Shown here: in pieces, positions 15,929 to 24,776 of the stretch
Layout: each line of letters opens with the position of its first letter
Position numbering within the stretch: the first letter of the stretch is position 1
NCBI RefSeq assembly: GCF_900142475.1
Contig: NZ_FRAY01000003.1
Location: 1 to 64,000 of the forward strand
Direction of reading: 5' to 3'
DNA length: 64,000 nt
DNA from: Fibrobacter sp. UWH4
Lineage (GTDB): Bacteria > Fibrobacterota > Fibrobacteria > Fibrobacterales > Fibrobacteraceae
Program-made: the position numbers and the translations under genes
Notes under the pieces: model-generated
Seen by the model: only the letters and a program-made list of their open reading frames with translations
Told to the model about the DNA's origin: nothing
Database searches by the model: none

Positions 15929-17212
15929 ATGAATTACCTAGTAGACGAAAAGCATTCCGGTGAACGCATCGACAAGTTTCTTGTGGGTGTCATGGAAAAT
16001 GTTTCCCGCACCGATATCCAGAAACTGATTGCCGCTGGCGAAGTCAAGGTGGGCGGTGTTGCCTCTCCCAAGAATTTCCGTGTCGAGGCGGGAATGGTCG
16101 TGGTGGTGGAAAAGGTTCCCGAAAAAGAAGCGAGTACGCTTGAACCGGAAAACATTCCGCTCGATATTGTCTACGAGGACGACGATATTGTCGTGCTGAA
16201 CAAGCCGCGAAATCTAGTGGTGCATCCTGGCAACGGTGTGCAGAATGGAACGCTTGCTGCAGGTCTCCTGTATCATTTCAAGGAGAATTTGTCAGCGGTC
16301 AACGGTCCGTTACGCCCGGGCATTGTCCATCGTCTGGACAAGGATACACCAGGGCTTATGGTGGTCGCCAAGAACGATGCCGCGCACCGTCACCTGGCTC
16401 ACCAGCTGGAAACGCGCACCTTGCACCGCACCTACAACGCCCTGGTGTGGGGGCATCCCCGCGACTTGGAAGGCACAATCGATGCCCCTATCGGGCGTAA
16501 TCCGAAGAACCGCCTCAAGATGGCGGTCGTAAGCGATGGTAAGCCTTCCCGTACGCATTTTGTGGCTAAGAAATTCTTCGCTTTTGCGACGCTTCTGGAA
16601 TTGCAGCTGGAATCCGGCCGTACGCACCAGATTCGCGTGCATAGCCGTTACATGGGACACCCGGTGGTGGGCGACCCGCTGTACGATGGTCGCGACGGCT
16701 GCTTGAACCGCGTGTCTCCTTTGATGAAGGATGTTGCGGCGAAGGTTCTCGAAATCGCTCCTGCACAGCTGTTGCAGGCGGTCAAGATTGAGCTCATTCA
16801 CCCGACGACGGGCAAGAAGATGAAGTTCAAGGTCCCGCTAGAAAAGCCTTTCGAACAAGTTCTCAAGCTTCTCAAGAAGGAATGCCCGATGGATGCTCCT
16901 GTCTTTGATGAAGAAGACGAGGGCTTCCGCGACTTCGATCCTGAAATGCGCTTTACCGAAGGCGATGAGGCGGACGAAATGGACAACGAATCGCTGGATG
17001 TGTTTGACGAAGGCGTTTTCCCTGAATTGAAGGAACGTAAGACGCGCGCCCAGCGCTTTGCCGAACGTGCCGCCCGTGCGGCGAACCGTAAGGCGAAGGC
17101 CGCGGAACGCAAGCGAATCAAGCAAGAAAAGGCCGCGCGTAAGCGCGGCGTCGCTCCCGAGGATTTCGTCCAGCCCGGATACGAACCGACGATTGACCCT
17201 AATTTGTTGTAG
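15929..17212 (+). CDS. rluD: RluD-type 23S rRNA pseudouridine synthase with long charged C-terminal extension
   Basis: Residues 1-75 form an S4 RNA-binding domain (GERIDKFL...LIAAGEVKVGG). Residues ~80-300 form the RluA/RluD catalytic domain with the signature HRLDKDTPG, catalytic D137, and later ESGRTHQIRVH. The enzyme isomerises uridines in 23S rRNA (helix 69 for RluD itself). At 427 residues it is ~100 longer than E. coli RluD. The extra part begins acidic (EEDEGFRDFDPEMRF) and ends in a strongly basic Ala/Lys/Arg stretch (RAQRFAERAARAANRKAKAA). That tail may add RNA or ribosome contacts (inference). Confidence 0.9.
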   Translation: MNYLVDEKHSGERIDKFLVGVMENVSRTDIQKLIAAGEVKVGGVASPKNFRVEAGMVVVVEKVPEKEASTLEPENIPLDIVYEDDDIVVLNKPRNLVVHPGNGVQNGTLAAGLLYHFKENLSAVNGPLRPGIVHRLDKDTPGLMVVAKNDAAHRHLAHQLETRTLHRTYNALVWGHPRDLEGTIDAPIGRNPKNRLKMAVVSDGKPSRTHFVAKKFFAFATLLELQLESGRTHQIRVHSRYMGHPVVGDPLYDGRDGCLNRVSPLMKDVAAKVLEIAPAQLLQAVKIELIHPTTGKKMKFKVPLEKPFEQVLKLLKKECPMDAPVFDEEDEGFRDFDPEMRFTEGDEADEMDNESLDVFDEGVFPELKERKTRAQRFAERAARAANRKAKAAERKRIKQEKAARKRGVAPEDFVQPGYEPTIDPNLL

Positions 17213-17310
17213 TTCGGATTTCGGAATTGTGAATTCGGAATAGGTTAGTTTGTTTTAATTCTGAACTCCGAATTCCGAATTCTGAATTTCATTAATGCCG
17301 TTGGCATTAA
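17213..17310. repeat. Inverted heptamer array plus hairpin between rluD and alr
   Basis: Eleven in-phase 7-bp units (17213-17289) begin right after the rluD stop: TTCGGAT TTCGGAA, then TTGTGAA TTCGGAA, and after two spacer units TTAATTC TGAACTC, CGAATTC CGAATTC. The two halves are roughly reverse complements, so RNA from either strand can fold. A perfect TTAATGCC/GGCATTAA hairpin (17292-17310) follows and covers the alr stop codon. It may serve as a bidirectional terminator. Confidence 0.7.
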
Positions 17311-18530
17311 CGAAGAGGGTATTCCTTGTAGTCCTTGACACCGAATTCCTGGCGCAGGTAATCCCAGCGGACCAGGCGGTTCTTCCAGTAATACTTACGA
17401 TACAGGCGGCGTGCGACGCGGCTTGTTAATTCGTACGGAATCGTGTGGTGGTCATCGGCGACACTTTCCATCGAAATGCGAAAGTCGAGTTCTCCGTTCA
17501 CCACGTCGACGGTTTCGCCGACTTGTACATCAGGAATGTGGCTTACATCGACCATGGTCGCGTCCATGCATACGCGTCCGAGAATCGGGCAGAGTTGTCC
17601 ACGGATAAAGACGAAACCCTTGTTGTATTCACCGCGCAGGTAACCGTCGCCGTAGCCGATGGCGATGGTTGCGATGCGCGTGGGCTGTTGCGCCATCCAG
17701 TAGCCGCCGTAGCTCACCGTTTCGCCGGGCTTCACGTCGTGGATGTGGCGGATGGTTGACTTGATTTTCATAACGGGCTTGATCGGCCACGGGGAAGGGG
17801 CTGCGCCCATGCAGTTGTAACCGTAAAGGGCGAGGCCTGGGCGAACCATGTCGAAATGGCTTTCGGGATGGGTGAGGGTTCCCGCCGAACTGCTGCAGTG
17901 GCAGATTTCGGGGCGGAGTCCTTCGGCTTCCAAAACATCGACTAGGCGTGTAAAACGCTGAATCTGAATTTCGGTTTTCGGATTCCCCGGCATGTCGGCA
18001 GTGGCCAGGTGGGTGAACATTCCTTCGAAACGCAGATTCTTGAGGCTGAGCGCCGCACGGATGTTGTTGAAGTCTTCGGCGTCAAAGCCGTAGCGGTTCA
18101 TGCCGGTATCGATGGCGAGGTGGGCCTTGCAGGTGGTTTCCGTTTCGCGTAGGAATTGGTCGAATGCCATGGCGGTGCGGATATCCGTAATGGCTGCGGT
18201 CAGCTGGAATTCAACAAAGTAGGCGAAGTCCGCCGGTGTGCAGGGGCCGAGTACCAGAATCGGCAGATCCATTCCGTACTGGCGGAGCAGCATGCCTTCG
18301 CTAATGTGGGCGACTCCGAGGTAGTCGGCACCACCAAACTTGGCTGCAAAGGAGCAGGCGAGACTGCCGTGGCCGTATGAATCCGCCTTTACGGGCAGAA
18401 GGATCTTTGTGTTGGCAGGAATCTGGCTCCTGATAAATTGAATGTTGTTGCAGAGGGCGTCTAAGTTGATTTCAATCCAGTTCGGGCGCGCAATCTTATT
18501 TAAGTCGGGGGGTGTTGCTAAAAGTTTCAT
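17307..18530 (-). CDS. alr: Alanine racemase
   Basis: A 407-residue fold-type III PLP enzyme that makes D-alanine for peptidoglycan. The PLP lysine is K48 in LLPVKADSYGHG. The tyrosine base region GETVSYGGYWMA and the IAIGYGDGYLRG motif are present, as are HLATADMPGN and the HCSSSAGTL phosphate-region motif. It is longer than the usual ~360-380 residues because of N- and C-terminal extensions (RKYYWKNRLVRWDYL). A TATATTTT box lies 7 nt before the ATG. Confidence 0.95.
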   Translation of the reverse strand: MKLLATPPDLNKIARPNWIEINLDALCNNIQFIRSQIPANTKILLPVKADSYGHGSLACSFAAKFGGADYLGVAHISEGMLLRQYGMDLPILVLGPCTPADFAYFVEFQLTAAITDIRTAMAFDQFLRETETTCKAHLAIDTGMNRYGFDAEDFNNIRAALSLKNLRFEGMFTHLATADMPGNPKTEIQIQRFTRLVDVLEAEGLRPEICHCSSSAGTLTHPESHFDMVRPGLALYGYNCMGAAPSPWPIKPVMKIKSTIRHIHDVKPGETVSYGGYWMAQQPTRIATIAIGYGDGYLRGEYNKGFVFIRGQLCPILGRVCMDATMVDVSHIPDVQVGETVDVVNGELDFRISMESVADDHHTIPYELTSRVARRLYRKYYWKNRLVRWDYLRQEFGVKDYKEYPLR

Positions 18531-19092
18531 GATAGTGAAAATATAGGTAACTCCTAACTTTTTTTATCAAAATTCGTAAAGAAATGCTTTCAAAGAGCGC
18601 TAATTTAGGGCTAATTGTAACGGATGCGATACGAACGGAACCTTCAAAAGCCTTGGTACTCTAAGTTGGAATAAACCAGGTTGACATGTTTTTTGTAAAA
18701 AGTCTTCGTTCTCCAAAGAGGTTCGAATTTTGATGCGGCCCCATAACGACGGCATTTCTGTTCTTTTGTTCGAATTTACAATTTGCTCGATGAAAAATTG
18801 TTTACCGTTTCCGGTGAATCCGTTTGATTTTTTGTTTGTAGTTTTCTAGTGAAGAAAGATATGAGCCATTCTAATTCTGAATAAAGGAACAGATGTAGAA
18901 TGGATTGCGAATAAAATAATTTCTTTATTTTGTCGTTCTGATTCCCTGACATATTTGACTTTGTGTAATGGGCTTGCTTTTAAAGTCCCGTTCCGAAGTC
19001 TGCCTAAAGGCAAGAATAATGCCCCGTCATAAGGGGTAGTGTCCCTGCCTGTATCTCAAAACACCAAAACCCTGCAAAGGGAGGATAAAATC
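18531..19092. other. 560-bp intergenic region between divergent alr and the AgmX/TonB-like gene
   Basis: No coding frame of any quality on either strand. It is AT-rich and holds the alr promoter box (18538-18545). A TTGACA lies at 18681. A CATATTTGAC stretch near 18950 could be a plus-strand promoter. Two small hairpins lie close to the downstream start: TGCCTAAAGGCA near 19001 and CCCCGTCATAAGGGG near 19022. The leader of the downstream gene may therefore be over 100 nt and structured. No known RNA class is recognised. Confidence 0.5.
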
Positions 19093-20031
19093 ATGACAGC
19101 AGTCATACAAACCCCGGAAACGTTCATCGCGTCCTTGATGCCGGATTCCGATAAGAAGATGGTGCGCATTGCAGGCGTATCGCTTCTGGTCGCGATACTC
19201 TTGTGCTTCTGGGCCACGACGTACGAGGTGCTGATTGACGATTCCATTTTTGTGGATACGCCAACCACCGAAATGCAAGCAACCATGAACATCATCGACA
19301 AAAAGGAGGAAAAAAAGCCCGACAAGAAACCGGAACGAAAACCTCAAGATATCCAACGCAAAAGGCCTGGCACTGGCGGAAAACCCGTAGGGCGAGGAAA
19401 CCCTCGAGCCCCGCTTAATCGTGGCGTTATTCATGCGCTAGAGGCTCAAACTGCAAATGCTTCGGCTGCCGCTTACGACTTGATCAAGCAAAGCTTTGCC
19501 AAGGATATCGATAAGGTCCTCAAGAATACGAATGGCTTGCAGGTCACGGGTAAAACAAAAATTGGCGAAGTCCGTGGAAAAATTTCAGACGGTTTTAACC
19601 AAGGCATGTTTGCTGGTGGCAGCGGTGGTATCGGCGACGATATCTCGAACCTGGTCAGTGGCTCTGCTGGAGCTATATCGACCAAGGCAATGGGAAATAT
19701 AAAGGCTCCCAAGGAAACGGATATCGAGTGGGGCTCCGGTCCGTCATCCCGTTCCGCTGCAGATATCATGAAGGTTGTCCGTCAGCGTACTCCGGGGCTT
19801 CGGCATGTCTACAATAAATACCTCAAAAAGAAGCCGGGGTTCCAAGGAAAGGTAACGCTCAAGTTCACGATTGCTCCAGGTGGCGAAATCATCAGTATGT
19901 CGCTGGTGTCGTCCACGACGGATTACAGCGAATTCGACAATGAAATCAAGAAATCGGTCGGTCGCTGGACATTCAGCAAGGTGAAATCAGGCAATACCAC
20001 GGTGACAATCCCGTTTACATTCACGGAATAA
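19093..20031 (+). CDS. AgmX/TonB-like membrane-anchored protein
   Basis: The start at 19093 is chosen for the GGGAGG ribosome site just before it. The 312-residue protein has one membrane segment at about residues 26-45 (VSLLVAILLCFWATTYEV) and then a Lys/Pro/Glu-rich stretch (KKEEKKPDKKPERKPQ), as in TonB proteins that span the periplasm. A Gly-rich middle follows. The C-terminal ~95 residues (IMKVVRQRTPGLRHVYNKYL...GKVTLKFTIAPGGEI...FTFTE) have the AgmX/PglI-type TonB-like fold. Members act with ExbB/ExbD-like motors in gliding or transport; no such partner is next to it. Confidence 0.75.
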   Translation: MTAVIQTPETFIASLMPDSDKKMVRIAGVSLLVAILLCFWATTYEVLIDDSIFVDTPTTEMQATMNIIDKKEEKKPDKKPERKPQDIQRKRPGTGGKPVGRGNPRAPLNRGVIHALEAQTANASAAAYDLIKQSFAKDIDKVLKNTNGLQVTGKTKIGEVRGKISDGFNQGMFAGGSGGIGDDISNLVSGSAGAISTKAMGNIKAPKETDIEWGSGPSSRSAADIMKVVRQRTPGLRHVYNKYLKKKPGFQGKVTLKFTIAPGGEIISMSLVSSTTDYSEFDNEIKKSVGRWTFSKVKSGNTTVTIPFTFTE

Positions 20032-20060
20032 ATTATTTCGCCGCGGCTGTTACGTATTCT

Positions 20061-20096
20061 CGTCATCGCGAGGTGCGTAGCGCCGTGGCGATCTCC
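20061..20096. repeat. REP-like palindrome
   Basis: CGTCATCGCGAGGTGCGTAG CGCCGTGGCGATCTCC, a GTCAT-family member, 38 bp before the aminopeptidase start. Confidence 0.6.
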
Positions 20097-20133
20097 TTTT
20101 GCTATATTATAGTCTGCAAATAGGAGTATAGAA

Positions 20134-21252
20134 ATGACAGATCCTCGCGTTACAAAGCTAGCTGAAAATTTGATTAACAACGCCATTGCCCTTAAGGCAG
20201 GCGAAAACATTCTTATCGAAACCACCGACACGCCCGACGAAGTCACGACTGAACTCGTGAAGGCTGTCGCCAAGGTGGGCGGTAACGCATTCGTGCATAA
20301 CTACCGCGGCCGTGTCCGTCGCGAAATGATCAAGTCGGCATCCATCGAACAGATGCAGCTGCAGGCTGACCTTGCGATGGCTGAAATGCAGAAGATGCAG
20401 GCCTACATCGCCATCCGCGGCGCCGAGAACGCTCTTGAAAACTGCGATATCGACGGTCGCCAGATGATGAATTACCGCAAGATTACGGAGCCCGTGCTGA
20501 ATTACCGTGTCGATAAGACTCGTTGGTGTGTACTTCGCTGGCCGAACCCCTCCATGGCGCAGGGTGCCAAGATGAGTTCCGAGGCGTTCGAAGACTTCTA
20601 CTTCGAAGCTTGCCTTGCCGACTATCCGAAAATGGCAAAGGCCGCGCAGAACCTCGTAGACCTCATGAACCGTACCGACAAGGTCCGCCTTGTGGCAAAT
20701 GGTACCGATTTGACCTTCAGCATCAAGGACATTCCGGCGATTCCGTGCTGCGGTAACATGAATATCCCCGATGGCGAAGTCTATACCGCACCGGTGCGCA
20801 ACAGTGTGAACGGCGTGATTCACTACAATACGCCGACCCTTTATGATGGCAAGTACTTCAGCAATATCCGCCTGGAATTCAAGGACGGCAAGATTGTGAA
20901 CGCCACTTGCGAATCCGGCGACAACGTGGCCCTGAACGCTCTCTTCGATACTGACGAAGGTGGCCGTTACGTGGGCGAGTTCGCCATCGGCTTCAACCCG
21001 TTCGTGAACGCTCCCATGTGCGATATCCTCTTCGACGAAAAGATTGCTGGCTCCATCCACTTTACGCCGGGCCGCTGCTACGAAGAAGCCCCGAACGGCA
21101 ACATCAGCGCTATCCACTGGGACCTGGTGCTCATCATGCGCCCGGAATACGGTGGCGGCGAAATCTGGTTCGACGACAAACTCATCCGCAAAGACGGCTT
21201 GTTCGTTATAGATGAACTCAAGTGCCTGAACCCCGACCAACTGGGAAAATAG
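20134..21252 (+). CDS. M29-family metalloaminopeptidase (AmpS/PepS-like)
   Basis: 372 residues, the usual size of M29 enzymes, which trim N-terminal residues using two metal ions. Likely metal ligands lie in NIPDGEVYTAPV, the GEFAIGFNP segment, GSIHFTPGRCY and ISAIHWDLVLIM, in the family's order. The start MTDPRVTKLAENLINNAI is typical. Cytoplasmic; no signal peptide. AGGAG lies 9 nt before the ATG and a TATATTAT box at about 20103-20110. Confidence 0.88.
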   Translation: MTDPRVTKLAENLINNAIALKAGENILIETTDTPDEVTTELVKAVAKVGGNAFVHNYRGRVRREMIKSASIEQMQLQADLAMAEMQKMQAYIAIRGAENALENCDIDGRQMMNYRKITEPVLNYRVDKTRWCVLRWPNPSMAQGAKMSSEAFEDFYFEACLADYPKMAKAAQNLVDLMNRTDKVRLVANGTDLTFSIKDIPAIPCCGNMNIPDGEVYTAPVRNSVNGVIHYNTPTLYDGKYFSNIRLEFKDGKIVNATCESGDNVALNALFDTDEGGRYVGEFAIGFNPFVNAPMCDILFDEKIAGSIHFTPGRCYEEAPNGNISAIHWDLVLIMRPEYGGGEIWFDDKLIRKDGLFVIDELKCLNPDQLGK

Positions 21253-21274
21253 ATTTTCATAAGAAGGAGGAAAT

Positions 21275-23602
21275 ATGTTGAAAAAACTCTCCATTTTTTG
21301 GGGGGGCTTGCTGGCTGTACCATGCTTGGCTACAAATGGTAAAATGGCTGGTGCAGGAACCGCAGAAAGTCCTTGGCAGGTCGCTGATTACGAAGACCTT
21401 AAGGCTGTAGGTATTGGTGACTACAGCATGAACGGTCATTATGTGTTGACTGCCGATATCGATGCGTCTGCTTCCCGGAACGAAAAGAATGCCGCCGATT
21501 CCACCGCCGGTTTCCAGCCTATTGGTGTAGCATATTACGGAACGGAACAGTCCGTTTTTGATGGAGTATTTGACGGCGCGGACCATATCATATCGAATCT
21601 TTATTCGATGTCGACGGATACTCGTTCAACGGCCATGTTTATGGCTGTAGGCCCTAATGGTGTTGTCAAGAATCTGAAAATGTCCGATTGCTTTATTTCG
21701 GTAAAGTTTGTCTGGGCAGCTGGCTCTGTGGCCGTAATGAATTTTGGCTTGATTGAAAATGTTGAGCTCAAGCGTGATACGGTGCGCGCCCCGGTTAGTA
21801 CAGGTGGTGTGGTGGGTATTAATGAAAACGGCATCATTCAAGATGTAGACTTTAGTGGCGTCGTTTATGGCATTAATGATCGTGTAAGTGTCGGCGGTAT
21901 TGTCGGTAGCAATACCGGAACAAAATCGGTTATTCGTAACGTGAAAGTCGATGCCGACATGCGGTCTACTTATTACGGACAAAAACTTGGTTTAGTTGCC
22001 GGTGACAATGAAGGCCTGATTGTTTCTGCAGAAATCAATGGAATTCTTGAACATGGAAACCGTTATCTGGGCGGTGTGACCGGATATAATACGGGAACGA
22101 TTGATTCGTGTGTTTCTCATGGTTCAATTTATTCGATGAATGAAAATTCGGCTGGCCTGGTTGGGTATAATAGCGGAACCATCAAGAATTCCAGTGTCGA
22201 TGCCGATACGGTTTTTGGTGAATACCGTGGTGCGGCTGGTTTTGTTGGAACGAACGATACGACTGGGGTCATCGAAAACGGCTTTGCCAAGACGAATGTT
22301 CATTCCGATAGTTCTGGCGGTTTCGTTGTTCACAATGCTGGTATCATCAAGAATTCCCGTATGGAAGGCACGGTTTCTGCCGATTCTTTCCCTGGGAGAC
22401 TTGTGTCTGGTTTCGCATTGAATAACGTCGGCACTATATTAAATTCGTATTCGAAGGCAAATGTTGATGCGTTCAACAATTTGGCAGGATTTGTATTCCG
22501 CAATAGCGGCAAAATCGATAGTTGCTATGCGACGGGCCATGTGAATAACGGTAATAAGGGATCCGGTGATACTTATGGTGGCTTTGTCGGTCAAAATGAC
22601 TCTACCGGTATTATTTCGAATAGTTTCGCAAGCGGGGAAGTCGTTGGTGGCATGCATGCTGGCGGCTTTGTGGGAGTAAATAAAGGAAAAATTCTCAATT
22701 GCTATGCGACGGGTGATGTGCATTCGTATTCTGTTTTTGGCGGCTTTGTCGGCGTGAACAAGGGCAATATCTACTATTGCTATGCGACTGGATCTCTTGA
22801 AAGAATCACAGGTTATGATGAGTCGTATACGGCGGGCGGCTTTGTCGGTTCCAATGAAGGTCAAATCAATAATGCCTACGCTACGGGAAATGTCACCAGT
22901 GAATACACAGGCGCTGGTTTCGTTTCGAGTAACAGTGGAACCATTTTGAATGCCTATGCTACGGGAAAGGTTTCTGGTAAGGTTGAACCTGCTGGATTTG
23001 TCGGTACGAATAGAAAGAATATAGAAAACGTATTCTTTGCTGGAAAGACTGTTGCAAGCGGCGCTGAACTTTATGGTGCCGGCTGCTTTGTGGCAGGAAA
23101 CGACGGATCTGTAAAAAATGCCCTTTACAATAAGGATGGCTGCGGGTTTGGAGCGGATTCAACGGTAGACGGCGTTGCGTTTACTGAAATGAAGAATGCG
23201 TCTCTATACAAGAACTGGACTGATTTCGACAAGTATTGGACTTTGAACGATACGATGTCGTATCCGCAGTTTGTGTTTACCGCGGGCGTTCTTCCCGAAA
23301 TTCCTATTGACGATCCTCCTATAAAGGTAAAGTCCAACATGGTCGTAGCGAAGGGCGCAAATGGACTGAAGCAGTATGGAAACCGCCGAAACCTGCAGGC
23401 AACGGTAACGCTTTCCCGTTCGGGATTGACAAACGTCAAGGTCTACAATTTGAAGGGTATCCTGCAGAAGACCGTGTCTTTGGGCGATCTTCACGAAGGT
23501 GTGCATCAAGTGAATTTGAATGGTGCTGTTGAAGCTCGTGGCGTGGCGTTGATTGTTCTGGAACAGAACGGCAAGGCTCTGTCGAAAGCCCTGCTTCGCT
23601 AG
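21275..23602 (+). CDS. Secreted GLUG-repeat surface protein with C-terminal sorting-type tail
   Basis: A 775-residue exported protein with signal peptide MLKKLSIFWGGLLAVPCLA and a strong GGAGG ribosome site. From ~110 to ~630 it is made of about a dozen GLUG-type repeats of ~22-45 residues (pattern GGFVG-x-N-x-G-x-I-x-N-x-YATG), expected to form a right-handed beta-helix. The last ~70 residues (NVKVYNLKGILQKTVSLGD...ALSKALLR) form a tail like that of the GH74 enzyme. Proteins of this build are probable adhesins; the ligand is unknown. A bidirectional terminator follows. Confidence 0.85.
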   Translation: MLKKLSIFWGGLLAVPCLATNGKMAGAGTAESPWQVADYEDLKAVGIGDYSMNGHYVLTADIDASASRNEKNAADSTAGFQPIGVAYYGTEQSVFDGVFDGADHIISNLYSMSTDTRSTAMFMAVGPNGVVKNLKMSDCFISVKFVWAAGSVAVMNFGLIENVELKRDTVRAPVSTGGVVGINENGIIQDVDFSGVVYGINDRVSVGGIVGSNTGTKSVIRNVKVDADMRSTYYGQKLGLVAGDNEGLIVSAEINGILEHGNRYLGGVTGYNTGTIDSCVSHGSIYSMNENSAGLVGYNSGTIKNSSVDADTVFGEYRGAAGFVGTNDTTGVIENGFAKTNVHSDSSGGFVVHNAGIIKNSRMEGTVSADSFPGRLVSGFALNNVGTILNSYSKANVDAFNNLAGFVFRNSGKIDSCYATGHVNNGNKGSGDTYGGFVGQNDSTGIISNSFASGEVVGGMHAGGFVGVNKGKILNCYATGDVHSYSVFGGFVGVNKGNIYYCYATGSLERITGYDESYTAGGFVGSNEGQINNAYATGNVTSEYTGAGFVSSNSGTILNAYATGKVSGKVEPAGFVGTNRKNIENVFFAGKTVASGAELYGAGCFVAGNDGSVKNALYNKDGCGFGADSTVDGVAFTEMKNASLYKNWTDFDKYWTLNDTMSYPQFVFTAGVLPEIPIDDPPIKVKSNMVVAKGANGLKQYGNRRNLQATVTLSRSGLTNVKVYNLKGILQKTVSLGDLHEGVHQVNLNGAVEARGVALIVLEQNGKALSKALLR

Positions 23603-23632
23603 TTTGAACTTGCTGTAAAATTGCTGAATACA

Positions 23633-23662
23633 AAAAAGTCGTCCCGCAAAGGACGACTTTTT
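23633..23662. terminator. Bidirectional intrinsic terminator
   Basis: A perfect 12-bp stem, AAAAAGTCGTCC/GGACGACTTTTT, with a 6-nt loop, between the GLUG gene and convergent asd. Confidence 0.9.
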
Positions 23663-23674
23663 AAATGTGCGTTT

Positions 23675-23727
23675 GGATCCTATCAGTCCTCTGTCGCTGC
23701 GCTCCAGAGTCCTTCCAGGATGACAGT
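23675..23727. repeat. REP-like palindrome
   Basis: GGATCCTATCAGTCCTCTGT...CTTCCAGGATGACAG, an inverted-orientation member of the GTCATCCTGGA...GGATCC family. Confidence 0.65.
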
Positions 23728-23744
23728 GGGGAAAACTCCCGGGA

Positions 23745-24767
23745 TTACACACCCTTAGCGAGAATCTCACCAATCTGCACGGCGTTGAGTGCAGCGCCCT
23801 TGCGGATCTGGTCACCGGTGAGCCACAGCGTGTTGCTGTTCTCGTCGGCCAGGTCCTTACGGATACGGCCTACGAACACGTTGTCCTTGCCGGCGCTTTC
23901 GAGCGGCATCGGGTACACATAGTTCTGCGGATCGTCCTTGAGGGTCACGCCCGGAGCGTTCTTCAAGGCATTGCGAATTTCTTCGACAGAAACCGGACGT
24001 TCGGTTTCGAACCACACGGATTCGGAGTGAGAACGCAGCGAGCTCACGCGCACGCAGGTGGCGCTCGTGCGAACGTCAGAATGCATGATCTTGCGGGTTT
24101 CGTTGTACATCTTCATTTCTTCCTTCGTGTAGTCGTTTTCCGTCATCTTGTCGATCTGCGGAATCACGTTGTAGGCGAGCTGGAAGGGGAACTTGTTGAT
24201 GTGCGTAGTCGTACCGGTTTCGAGGATGTCCTTGTACTGCTGCTTCAGTTCTTCCATGGCGATGGCACCTGCACCGCTTGCGCTCTGGTAAGAAGAAATG
24301 TGAATCTTCTTGATGTGGGAAATCTTTTCGATCGGGTTGAGCACCACAACCATCATGATGGTCGTGCAGTTCGGGTTGGCAATAATGCCCTTGCCGCCGT
24401 TCTCAGCCTTGTAGAGCTTGATGTCTTCGGGGTTCACTTCCGGGACAACCAACGGCACTGCCGGGTCCATGCGGAAGAAGCTGGTGTTGTCGACAACCAC
24501 GGCGCCGTTTTCGACGGCGATCGGAGCGAATTCCTGGGAAATCGCTGCACCAGCGGAGCTGAGCACCAGGTCGACACCCTTGAAGGAGTCCTTGTTCAGG
24601 ACTTCGCACTTGAGGGTTTCGCCCTTGAACTTGAATTCTTTGCCTGCGCTACGTTCGGAGGCGAGGAGCTTCAGGCTCTGCAGCGGGAAATTGCGCTCTT
24701 CGAGGATGGAGAGAATTTCTTGGCCCACGGCGCCGGTTGCGCCCATAATGGCTACGTTGCGAATCAT
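23745..24767 (-). CDS. asd: Aspartate-semialdehyde dehydrogenase
   Basis: 340 residues. An NADP-binding start (VAIMGATGAVGQEIL) and the catalytic cysteine in IIANPNCTTIMMV identify Asd, with the substrate-site segment SYQSASGAGAIAMEEL. It reduces aspartyl phosphate to the semialdehyde for lysine, diaminopimelate, threonine and methionine synthesis. It is the last gene of a minus-strand operon after ssb and a membrane protein (9-nt gap). AAAGG lies before the ATG. Confidence 0.96.
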   Translation of the reverse strand: MIRNVAIMGATGAVGQEILSILEERNFPLQSLKLLASERSAGKEFKFKGETLKCEVLNKDSFKGVDLVLSSAGAAISQEFAPIAVENGAVVVDNTSFFRMDPAVPLVVPEVNPEDIKLYKAENGGKGIIANPNCTTIMMVVVLNPIEKISHIKKIHISSYQSASGAGAIAMEELKQQYKDILETGTTTHINKFPFQLAYNVIPQIDKMTENDYTKEEMKMYNETRKIMHSDVRTSATCVRVSSLRSHSESVWFETERPVSVEEIRNALKNAPGVTLKDDPQNYVYPMPLESAGKDNVFVGRIRKDLADENSNTLWLTGDQIRKGAALNAVQIGEILAKGV

Positions 24768-24776
24768 AATTAACCT

